Positions 1-5,472 of a DNA stretch of 5,869 nt are shown here, in pieces. Each line of letters starts with the position of its first letter. The stretch's first letter is position 1. The DNA lies in the NCBI GenBank assembly GCA_020354085.1, contig CP070641.1, forward strand, positions 576,520 through 582,388. The letters are read 5' to 3'. A program made the translations under genes and the position numbers. This stretch comes from Pseudomonadota bacterium. GTDB taxonomy: Bacteria; Pseudomonadota; Gammaproteobacteria; Acidiferrobacterales; Sulfurifustaceae. The notes under the pieces are model-generated. The model was not told the origin of the DNA. It saw only the letters and a list, made by a program, of their open reading frames with translations, and searched no databases.

Positions 1-2
1 TC

Positions 3-461
3 AGGGAGAATCCCAGGACGCGACGAGGCATCGTGGCATGGAGCGAAGGAGAGGTGCGCCGCTACCGTGACTCGCTCATAATCGGCAAGCACGTCTCGGC
101 GGCAGCGGCTTTTAGTCTGACCTGGCGACCGCCCGCGCCCTTGGTGTTACCGGGGCAGGCAAGACGTCTCACGGCAGTCGCGGCTACCGGGGAGGGATTG
201 AGCCGGTCACGAACGGCGGGTACGCACATCACGGTGAGGTCACGACGCGGAGGCGAAGTCTGTCAGCTTGCCGGTCGCGCGCACCATACACAACTCAAAA
301 AGTTGTTGCAGGCATCGGGTATTCCACCGTGGGAGCGGGGGCGAATTCCGCTGGTCTACGTCGATGACGAAATCGCCGCGATCGGCGACCGGTGGATTTG
401 CGAGCCCTTTCGCGCGCAAGCGGGTGAGCCGGCCTGGCGCATTCGGCTTGAGGCGTGCTGA
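3..461 (+). CDS. tilS: tRNA(Ile)-lysidine synthetase TilS, C-terminal part (5' end outside window)
   Basis: TilS ligates lysine to C34 of the CAU anticodon of tRNA-Ile2 using ATP, in the cytoplasm, converting it to an AUA reader. The frame is open from base 3 and ends at TGA 459-461, giving 152 visible residues; family members are about 430-450 residues, so roughly the last third is present. The ATP-binding N-terminal half with its SGGxDS loop lies outside the window. An early WSEGEVRRYRD segment resembles the linker before the last domain. Residues about 75-137 match the TilS C-terminal domain: RRGGE, then GRAHHTQLKKLLQ, then GIPPWERGRIPLVYVDDEIAA and the closing RWICEPF. A GTG at 33 lies in frame but inside the gene and is not the start. 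The position just before pyrG agrees with tilS-pyrG order in several proteobacteria. Identification rests on remembered family motifs and is fairly secure. Confidence 0.88.
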   Translation, partial: RENPRTRRGIVAWSEGEVRRYRDSLIIGKHVSAAAAFSLTWRPPAPLVLPGQARRLTAVAATGEGLSRSRTAGTHITVRSRRGGEVCQLAGRAHHTQLKKLLQASGIPPWERGRIPLVYVDDEIAAIGDRWICEPFRAQAGEPAWRIRLEAC

Positions 462-490
462 ATAGGCGTTGTCAACTACGGCGATCCGCC

Positions 491-500
491 TTTGATCAAA
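491..500. repeat. Perfect 10-bp palindrome TTTGATCAAA
   Basis: The ten bases are exactly self-complementary and are followed by a T5 run at 501-505. This could be a regulator half-site pair without spacer, or part of a weak terminator. It is not an FNR box, because that needs four bases between TTGAT and ATCAA. Function unknown. Confidence 0.35.
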
Positions 501-508
501 TTTTTCAG

Positions 509-537
509 TTGAGGAATCGTACGTCATCTGGTAGTTT
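509..537 (+). promoter_or_regulatory. Weak sigma70-like promoter candidate for pyrG
   Basis: TTGAGG at 509-514 matches four of six bases of the -35 consensus. TAGTTT at 532-537 matches three of six bases of the -10, with a 17-bp spacer. Transcription would begin near 544 and leave a leader of about 90 bases containing the hairpins at 551-613. The match is poor; I list it because it is the best-spaced pair I found in the gap. Confidence 0.2.
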
Positions 538-550
538 GCTCTTCCGTTCC

Positions 551-613
551 GCTGTCGATACAGCCAAGAGGCCGCAGTTAAGCAGTTGCGGAGCGGCCGG
601 AACCGCAACGGTT
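551..613 (+). promoter_or_regulatory. Structured pyrG leader with mutually exclusive stems
   Basis: GCTGT (551-555) and ACAGC (560-564) form a perfect 5-bp stem with loop CGAT. Downstream, CCGCA (572-576) can pair with TGCGG (587-591). The overlapping GTTGCGG (585-591) can instead pair with CCGCAAC (603-609), a perfect 7-bp stem. AACCG (601-605) can also pair with CGGTT (609-613). The last three pairings compete, as in an antiterminator/terminator arrangement, but no U-run follows the last stem. Short GC-rich complements arise by chance in such DNA, so a regulatory role is speculative. Confidence 0.25.
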
Positions 614-632
614 TCGTGAAGCAGGTCCAGAG

Positions 633-2285
633 ATGACCAAATACGTATTTGTGACCGGTGGTGTTGTGTCCTCGTTAGGCAAGGGCATCGCCGCCGCGTC
701 GCTGGCCGCCATCCTTGAATCGCGCGGCCTCAAGGTGACGCTGCTTAAGCTTGACCCCTATATCAACGTCGATCCGGGCACCATGAGCCCGTTTCAGCAC
801 GGCGAGGTATTTGTCACCCAGGACGGTGCGGAGACCGATCTCGATCTTGGGCACTATGAGCGCTTCGTGCGCACGGCGATGTCCAAGCGCAACAATTTTA
901 CCACCGGCAAAGTATACGAGAGCGTGATCGCCAAAGAACGGCGAGGCGACTATCTAGGCGGAACCGTGCAGGTCATTCCGCACATCACTGATGAAATCAA
1001 ACGCCGCGTGCAGCAGGGGGCCGCCGGAGTTGATGTGGCGATCGTCGAGATCGGCGGGACGGTCGGTGATATCGAGTCGCAGCCATTTATCGAAGCGATT
1101 CGTCAAATGGGCGCGGAACTCGGCCCGAGTAACGTCCTGTACATGCATCTCACCCTGGTGCCATATATCGGTGTCGCCGGCGAGCTCAAGAGCAAGCCGA
1201 CGCAGCACTCCGTGAAGGAGCTGTTGTCGCTTGGTATTCAGCCGGACATCGTCTTGTGCCGGACCGACCGCTTATTGCCCGAGGACCTGCGGCGCAAGAT
1301 CGCGCTCTTCACCAACGTTCCGGTGCGTGCTGTGATCTCGGCGGTCGACGTCGACAATATCTACAAGATCCCACGCTTGCTGCACGAGCAGGGCTTGGAC
1401 GAAATCGTGGTGGAACGGCTGCACTTCAATACCCCGCGCGCTAACTTAAGCGAGTGGGACGAGGTAATCTTTTCGATGGAGCACCCGACCGCGGAGGTCG
1501 AGGTTGCTTTGGTGGGCAAGTACGTGCACCTGACCGAGTCGTACAAGTCGCTGTCGGAAGCGCTTAAGCATGCGGGAATTCAAACGCGTACGCGCGTGCA
1601 TATCCGCTATGTTGATTCCGAGCTAATCGACAAGCAGGGTACAGCCTTACTGAAGGACGTCGATGCCATACTCGTGCCTGGCGGCTTCGGTGAGCGCGGC
1701 GTCGAGGGCAAGATCAAGGCGATTACCTACGCGCGCGAGAACGGCATCCCCTATCTGGGCATCTGTCTCGGAATGCAGCTCGCCGTGATTGAGTTTGCTC
1801 GCAACGTCGCGGGCCTTAAGGGCGCCCACAGCACGGAATTCAATCCCAAGACCCCGCACCCGGTCATTGCCATGATTACCGAGTGGTTGACGAGCGAAGG
1901 TACCAAAGAGCAACGCCAGGCAGGTGGTGACCTGGGCGGGACGATGCGGCTCGGTGGGCAAGAGTGTCGCCTGATTGCGGGCACGCGTGTGCACGAACTC
2001 TACGGACGCGATGCGATTGTCGAGCGCCATCGCCACCGCTACGAGTTCAACAACAACTACCGTGAGATATTGCCGCAGAAGGGTCTGCATATCGCGGGGA
2101 CCTCGGTTGATGAAAAACTGGTCGAAATTATCGAGCTGCCGAACCATCCTTGGTTCGTTGGCGTGCAGTTCCACCCTGAGTTCAATTCGACACCACGCGA
2201 CGGACACGCTCTTTTTTCCGGCTATATCGAGGCAGCGCGCGAACGTCGCACGGGCGTGACCCTGCCCAAAGAGGTCGTCGCTTAA
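633..2285 (+). CDS. pyrG: CTP synthase (glutamine-hydrolysing)
   Basis: PyrG makes CTP from UTP, ATP and glutamine, the last step of pyrimidine nucleotide synthesis, as a cytosolic tetramer. The 550-residue product is close to the 545 of E. coli. Residues 1-267 are the amidoligase (synthetase) domain: P-loop GGVVSSLGKG at 9-18, LKLDPYINVDPGTM at 38-51, Asp71 in ETDLDLGHYERF, and Glu139 in VEIGGTVGDIESQ. Residues about 288-545 are the class I glutamine amidotransferase domain, with oxyanion loop PGGFGERG near 349-356, nucleophile Cys378 in GICLGMQ, and His514/Glu516 in FHPEF. All stand one position before their E. coli counterparts, so the protein looks intact and active. The ATG start follows AGG at 623-625 and gives the usual MTKYVFVTGG N-terminus. 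The TAA stop abuts the kdsA ATG, indicating a pyrG-kdsA transcription unit. A shadow frame on the opposite strand at 1647-2366 was not accepted as a gene. Confidence 0.98.
   Translation: MTKYVFVTGGVVSSLGKGIAAASLAAILESRGLKVTLLKLDPYINVDPGTMSPFQHGEVFVTQDGAETDLDLGHYERFVRTAMSKRNNFTTGKVYESVIAKERRGDYLGGTVQVIPHITDEIKRRVQQGAAGVDVAIVEIGGTVGDIESQPFIEAIRQMGAELGPSNVLYMHLTLVPYIGVAGELKSKPTQHSVKELLSLGIQPDIVLCRTDRLLPEDLRRKIALFTNVPVRAVISAVDVDNIYKIPRLLHEQGLDEIVVERLHFNTPRANLSEWDEVIFSMEHPTAEVEVALVGKYVHLTESYKSLSEALKHAGIQTRTRVHIRYVDSELIDKQGTALLKDVDAILVPGGFGERGVEGKIKAITYARENGIPYLGICLGMQLAVIEFARNVAGLKGAHSTEFNPKTPHPVIAMITEWLTSEGTKEQRQAGGDLGGTMRLGGQECRLIAGTRVHELYGRDAIVERHRHRYEFNNNYREILPQKGLHIAGTSVDEKLVEIIELPNHPWFVGVQFHPEFNSTPRDGHALFSGYIEAARERRTGVTLPKEVVA
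2270..2274 (+). promoter_or_regulatory. Shine-Dalgarno for kdsA inside pyrG
   Basis: AGAGG lies within the last codons of pyrG, 11 bases before the kdsA ATG. The spacing is somewhat long. With no bases between the pyrG TAA and the kdsA ATG, translation of kdsA is probably coupled to termination on pyrG (inference). Confidence 0.45.
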
Positions 2286-3131
2286 ATGAAGCTTTGCGGT
2301 TTCGAGGTCGGGCTGGAGCGCCCGTTCTTCTTGATTGCTGGACCCTGTGTGATCGAATCGGAGCAACTCGCACTCGACACGGCAGGCGAGTTAAAAGAGA
2401 TCACTACCGGTCTCGGGATTCCGTTCATTTACAAGTCGTCCTTCGACAAAGCGAATCGCAGTTCGCATCAGTCTTTTCGTGGCTTGGGAATGGAGGCCGG
2501 CCTCGCGATCTTGGGCAAGGTTCGGCGTGAGATCGGCGTGCCGGTGCTGACTGATGTACACGACATCCCCGAGATCGAGGCAGTAACGCGTGTGGTAGAC
2601 GTCCTGCAGACGCCGGCGTTTCTGTGCCGCCAGACTGACTTCATCCACGCGGTCGTGGCTGCCGGCAAGCCCGTGAATATCAAGAAGGGACAGTTTCTCG
2701 CCCCGCATGACATGAAAAACGTAGTGGACAAGGCGGTCGCAGCTGGCGGCCGCGATCGAATTCTTGTCTGCGAACGTGGGGTATCATTCGGCTATAACAA
2801 CCTGGTGTCCGACATGCGGTCGCTCGCGATCATGCGCGAAACTGGCTGCCCGGTCGTGTTCGACGCGACACATTCCGTGCAACTGCCGGGCGGGCAGGGG
2901 ACGCGCAGCGGCGGGCAGCGTGAGTTTGTGCCGGTGCTTGCACGCGCCGCGGTGGCAACCGGGGTCGCGGGGCTATTCATGGAAACGCATCCGCGGCCGG
3001 AACAAGCCAAGTCCGACGGTCCCAACGCCTGGCCACTGCCACGCATGCGCGCACTACTGGAAACCCTCAAGGAACTCGATGCCACGGTCAAGCGGCGGGG
3101 CTTTGCCGAGAGCCAGCTTATGACTAACTAG
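2286..3131 (+). CDS. kdsA: 3-deoxy-D-manno-octulosonate-8-phosphate synthase (metal-dependent type)
   Basis: KdsA condenses phosphoenolpyruvate with D-arabinose 5-phosphate to KDO-8-phosphate, the first committed step toward the KDO of the LPS inner core, in the cytoplasm. The product has 281 residues (E. coli 284) and a single TIM-barrel domain. Visible family motifs are IAGPCVIES (18-25), YKSSFDKANRSS (49-60), LQTPAFLCRQTDF (107-119), NIKKGQF (131-137), DATHSVQLPGG (193-203) and METHP (232-236). Cys21, His196, Glu233 and Asp244 correspond to the four metal ligands of the Aquifex enzyme (Cys11, His185, Glu222, Asp233); metal-independent enzymes carry Asn in place of the Cys. The start codon directly follows the pyrG stop, and the MKLCGFEVGL N-terminus is the one expected for Burkholderia/Xanthomonas-type homologues. 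Downstream eno, 39 bases away, encodes the producer of its substrate phosphoenolpyruvate. The gene appears intact. Confidence 0.97.
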   Translation: MKLCGFEVGLERPFFLIAGPCVIESEQLALDTAGELKEITTGLGIPFIYKSSFDKANRSSHQSFRGLGMEAGLAILGKVRREIGVPVLTDVHDIPEIEAVTRVVDVLQTPAFLCRQTDFIHAVVAAGKPVNIKKGQFLAPHDMKNVVDKAVAAGGRDRILVCERGVSFGYNNLVSDMRSLAIMRETGCPVVFDATHSVQLPGGQGTRSGGQREFVPVLARAAVATGVAGLFMETHPRPEQAKSDGPNAWPLPRMRALLETLKELDATVKRRGFAESQLMTN

Positions 3132-3170
3132 GGTTTAATTTCCTCCTACAACACCCTCAGAAGAAGAACC

Positions 3171-4463
3171 ATGTCTGTTATTGCTGATGTACAGGCGCGC
3201 GAAATCTTGGATTCGCGCGGTAATCCCACTGTTGAAGCGGATGTTATCCTGCGCTCTGGCGCCATGGGCCGCGCAGCAGTCCCCTCGGGCGCGTCGACCG
3301 GAGAGCGCGAGGCCCTCGAGTTGCGTGACGGCGACGCGAAACGCTATGGCGGCAAGGGCGTGCGCAAAGCGGTCACGCACGTTACAACCGAGATCAAACA
3401 GTCGCTCATTGGGCACGAGGCGAGTGACCAAGCAGCAGTTGATCGCAGAATGATCGAGCTCGACGGCACCGCAACCAAGAGCCGCTTAGGGGCCAACGCC
3501 TTGCTCGCGGTGTCGCTCGCGACCGCGCGGGCCGCCGCGGCCGATGCCAACCAGCCGCTTTATCGTTACCTCAATGGCTTGGCCGGTGGCGTGCCGCTGC
3601 GCATGCCGGTACCGATGATGAACATCATCAACGGTGGTGCGCATGCTGACAACAACATCGATTTCCAGGAGTTCGTGATCTTGCCGGTCGGCGCGCCCAC
3701 GTTTGCCGAGGCGTTGCGTTGGGGAAGCGAGGTATTTCACGCCCTCAAGAAAGTCTTGCATGGCATGGGACTCAGCACCGCGGTTGGGGACGAAGGCGGA
3801 TTCGCGCCGAATCTCAAGTCAAACGAGGAGGCGCTGCAGGTGATTGTGCAGGGCATCGAGCGCGCGGGCTACCGAGTCGGTACGGATGTGAGCCTTGGGT
3901 TGGATGTGGCCAGCTCCGAGTTCAACAAAGGCGGAAAGTACGAGTTGGTATCGGAAAAGCTAAGCCTCTCAACCGAACAGTTCGTGGACAAACTGGGCGG
4001 TTGGGTGGGGCGTTATCCGATCCTGTCTATCGAGGACGGGTGTGGAGAGAACGACTGGGCCGGTTGGGAACTGCTCACCCGGCGCCTGGGTAAGACCGTG
4101 CAGTTAGTTGGTGATGATCTGTTTGTCACCAATACGGTATTACTCGAAAAGGGAATCAAGCAGGGCATCGCCAACTCGATCCTCATCAAAGTCAACCAAA
4201 TCGGCACCCTGAGCGAAACCCTGGCGGCAATCGCAATGGCGCGCGACGCGGGCTACACGGCGGTGATTTCGCATCGCTCCGGCGAAACCGAGGACACGTT
4301 CATTGCCGACTTGGCGGTCGCTACGGGTACCGGCCAGATAAAGACTGGCTCGCTGTCACGTTCCGATCGCGTGGCGAAGTACAACCAGCTGTTACGGATT
4401 GAAGAGGCGCTGGGTATCAGCGCGCCATATCCCGGGCGGGCGGCGTTGGCCCGTTCGAAGTGA
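3171..4463 (+). CDS. eno: Enolase (phosphopyruvate hydratase)
   Basis: Enolase interconverts 2-phosphoglycerate and phosphoenolpyruvate in glycolysis and gluconeogenesis. In many proteobacteria it is also part of the RNA degradosome. The product has 430 residues (E. coli 432). The N-terminal capping domain spans about 1-135, with the mobile loop PSGASTGE at 38-45. The barrel follows: NGGAHADNNIDFQEF with Glu167, VGDEGGFAPNL with Glu208, LGLDVASSEF with Asp245, SIEDGCGENDW with Glu288, VGDDLFVTN with Asp315, Lys340 in ILIKVNQIGT, SHRSGETED with His368, and IKTGSLSRSDRVAKYNQ with Lys391. These cover the Mg2+ ligands and the Glu208/Lys340 catalytic pair, so it should be active. The ATG at 3171 is preceded by a purine run AGAAGAAG at 3159-3166 serving as a weak ribosome site. 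The 39-base gap after kdsA shows no terminator, so eno is probably cotranscribed with kdsA. Cys290-291 region (EDGCGE) is a common variant, not a defect. Confidence 0.98.
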   Translation: MSVIADVQAREILDSRGNPTVEADVILRSGAMGRAAVPSGASTGEREALELRDGDAKRYGGKGVRKAVTHVTTEIKQSLIGHEASDQAAVDRRMIELDGTATKSRLGANALLAVSLATARAAAADANQPLYRYLNGLAGGVPLRMPVPMMNIINGGAHADNNIDFQEFVILPVGAPTFAEALRWGSEVFHALKKVLHGMGLSTAVGDEGGFAPNLKSNEEALQVIVQGIERAGYRVGTDVSLGLDVASSEFNKGGKYELVSEKLSLSTEQFVDKLGGWVGRYPILSIEDGCGENDWAGWELLTRRLGKTVQLVGDDLFVTNTVLLEKGIKQGIANSILIKVNQIGTLSETLAAIAMARDAGYTAVISHRSGETEDTFIADLAVATGTGQIKTGSLSRSDRVAKYNQLLRIEEALGISAPYPGRAALARSK

Positions 4464-4499
4464 ACTCGTTGGTGTAGTTTTAATTTGATGGCGCTTGGT

Positions 4500-4505
4500 T
4501 AGAAT
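4500..4505 (+). promoter_or_regulatory. -10-like hexamer TAGAAT before ftsB
   Basis: TAGAAT matches five of six bases of TATAAT. A TG pair at 4496-4497 sits one base further upstream than in an ideal extended -10. No good -35 lies 16-18 bases upstream (the region reads GTTTTA at 4477-4482); TTGATG at 4485-4490 is only nine bases away and too close. Initiation about seven bases downstream would fall at or near the GTG of ftsB at 4512. Confidence 0.3.
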
Positions 4506-4511
4506 ACGCGC

Positions 4512-4802
4512 GTGCGGATGATCCTCTACGGACTGGGCGGCCTGTTACTGTTATTGCAGTATCCGTTGTGGTTCGGCAGCGGCGGTCTGGTGGCACAATG
4601 GCAGCTGCGTGAGGAGATTGAGACGCAGAAGGCAGAGAATGCACAGCTGCGCGAGCGTAACGAGACATTGGCGGCCGAAGTGGCGGATCTCAAGTCTGGC
4701 CACGAAGCGCTGGAAGAGCGCGCACGCCGCGAGCTCGGTATGGTGAAGAAATCCGAAAGCTTCTACCAGGTGGTCGAGCGTCGGCCCGTGCGCTCGCCTT
4801 GA
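4512..4802 (+). CDS. ftsB: Cell division protein FtsB
   Basis: FtsB is a small bitopic inner-membrane protein of the divisome; with FtsL and FtsQ it forms the periplasmic complex that activates FtsWI septal peptidoglycan synthesis. The 96-residue product (E. coli 103) has one membrane helix at about 3-20 (LLLLLQYPLWFG), a periplasmic leucine/charge heptad coiled coil at about 30-63, and the conserved block ALEERARRELGM at 66-77 followed by ESFYQVV. The GTG start at 4512 places the QY pair at residues 16-17, exactly as in E. coli FtsB; an ATG at 4518 would shorten it by two residues and cannot be excluded. No Shine-Dalgarno is visible before either. The position 48 bases after eno is the usual one. 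In many Gammaproteobacteria ispD follows immediately; here it does not, and the next genes are on the opposite strand. Confidence 0.95.
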   Translation: MRMILYGLGGLLLLLQYPLWFGSGGLVAQWQLREEIETQKAENAQLRERNETLAAEVADLKSGHEALEERARRELGMVKKSESFYQVVERRPVRSP

Positions 4803-4818
4803 TGTCCCGAGGCGTGAC

Positions 4819-5460
4819 CTAGAGGGGCTTATCCTGTTCCAGTACCCAGATCGCCAGGACGAACAGAAAGAAGAAGAACTCCGCCACGGTGATGATGTAG
4901 ATCCACCACACGATTCGGCGTCCTGACGGCGTCATTTTGCCCCAGATACGCCGCATATAACCCTTCCATCCGGGTATCCAGCCGTAACGGCGCATGCGCA
5001 GGAAGTACACGCGCAGACTCTCACCCCACGCCTTGAGGCTCTTGTCGACCTCGGCCAGCCGCGCCTCGCGGTCGGCCTCCGGTAGCGATTCGTAGTCGTC
5101 CACCACCAACAGACGGCTTCCCTCACCGAACGGCTCAGCGGTGAGGAACGTGCGTTTCTTGAGCCCTTGATTGTAGCTGGCCGTAACACCGCGTCCCGGA
5201 CCAGACACGACAGCGATGTCGACCACGATGTTCTGACCGTTGCTCTCGTTCTTGAATTCGGCGTGGAAACTATCGGGGCCCGTTTTCCGCCACTTTGAGA
5301 AGATCCAGTAAGGATTGAGACGGAACATCATTTCCACATCCCCCACCATGCGCGCCAACTCGTCGGGCGACTGGTAGGCGGGCACCGCCACCCAGGCCAC
5401 ATCCTTCGAATCCGTGGGCAGGGCGGGCGTTGGGGGGTTGCTGGGGTCAGCGTCGGCCAT
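4819..5460 (-). CDS. Uncharacterised tail-anchored membrane protein with SRPBCC-like domain
   Basis: I do not recognise a named family. From the ATG at 5460 the product has 213 residues; an in-frame TTG at 5475 would add five residues (M-P-P-T-P), and neither start has a clear Shine-Dalgarno. The N-terminus is proline/aspartate rich (ADADPSNPPTPALPTD). Next comes a helix then a run of predicted beta strands: SPDELARMVGDVEMMFRLNP, DSFHAEF, QNIVVDIAVVSG, GVTASYNQG, KRTFLTAEPFGEGSRLLVVDDYE. A long amphipathic helix rich in Glu/Arg/Leu follows. This order, especially the PFGEGSRLLV hairpin before the last helix, suggests an SRPBCC/START-like ligand pocket (inference). A basic stretch RMRRYGWIPGWKGYMRRIWGK leads into one hydrophobic helix of about 23 residues (IVWWIYIITVAEFFFFLFVL) close to the C-terminus, so the domain should be cytoplasmic and anchored by its tail. 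It overlaps the universal stress gene upstream, implying cotranscription, and converges on ftsB with a 16-bp gap. Confidence 0.75.
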   Translation of the reverse strand: MADADPSNPPTPALPTDSKDVAWVAVPAYQSPDELARMVGDVEMMFRLNPYWIFSKWRKTGPDSFHAEFKNESNGQNIVVDIAVVSGPGRGVTASYNQGLKKRTFLTAEPFGEGSRLLVVDDYESLPEADREARLAEVDKSLKAWGESLRVYFLRMRRYGWIPGWKGYMRRIWGKMTPSGRRIVWWIYIITVAEFFFFLFVLAIWVLEQDKPL

Positions 5461-5472
5461 GGGGGTAGGGGG
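5416..5472 (+). other. G-rich tract with canonical G-quadruplex motif
   Basis: On the plus strand, four G3+ runs occur at 5416-5418, 5421-5423, 5425-5427 and 5432-5437 with loops of 2, 1 and 4 bases. Further runs follow at 5443-5446, 5461-5465 and 5468-5472. The strand is the template of the minus-strand genes. The tract covers the start of the membrane protein gene and the end of the universal stress gene, and on the coding strand it specifies the proline-rich N-terminus. Quadruplex formation is predicted from pattern only. Confidence 0.45.

Larger units (their letters stand above)
462..632 (+). other. tilS-pyrG intergenic region / pyrG leader
   Basis: These 171 bases contain no convincing gene; the long minus-strand frame across 240-608 is antisense to tilS and matches nothing known to me. 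Visible elements, in order: a short GGCG-ATC-CGCC stem at 480-490 followed by TTT, which could be a very weak tilS terminator; a perfect palindrome TTTGATCAAA at 491-500 followed by five T; a weak promoter-like pair at 509-537; a hairpin at 551-564; and overlapping inverted repeats between 572 and 613. AGG at 623-625, seven bases before the pyrG ATG, is the probable ribosome binding site. The gap separates pyrG transcriptionally from tilS better than any other plus-strand junction in the window, so an independent pyrG promoter here is likely (inference). Confidence 0.6.

Noticed and set aside
491..500. FNR/Anr-type site
   Set aside because: The consensus TTGAT-N4-ATCAA needs a four-base spacer; the palindrome here has none.
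528..540. Sigma54 (-24/-12) promoter at CTGGTAGTTTGCT
   Set aside because: The GG and GC elements are 8 bases apart instead of 12, and the rest of the consensus is missing.
240..608. 122-codon minus-strand frame across the tilS end and the intergenic gap
   Set aside because: Half of it is antisense to the conserved TilS C-terminal domain, and it has no recognisable motif.
1647..2366. 239-codon open frame on the minus strand opposite the end of pyrG
   Set aside because: It lies wholly antisense to well-conserved pyrG and the kdsA start, its translation shows no recognisable domain, and long antisense frames are common in GC-rich coding DNA.
3141..3150. TCCTCCT run before eno resembling the 16S anti-Shine-Dalgarno
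   Set aside because: It is on the coding strand, so it cannot bind the ribosome as a Shine-Dalgarno; a short pyrimidine run is likely chance.
5461..5472. Phase-variable G-tract at GGGGGTAGGGGG
   Set aside because: Each run is only five bases and interrupted; this is shorter than homopolymers known to give frequent slippage.
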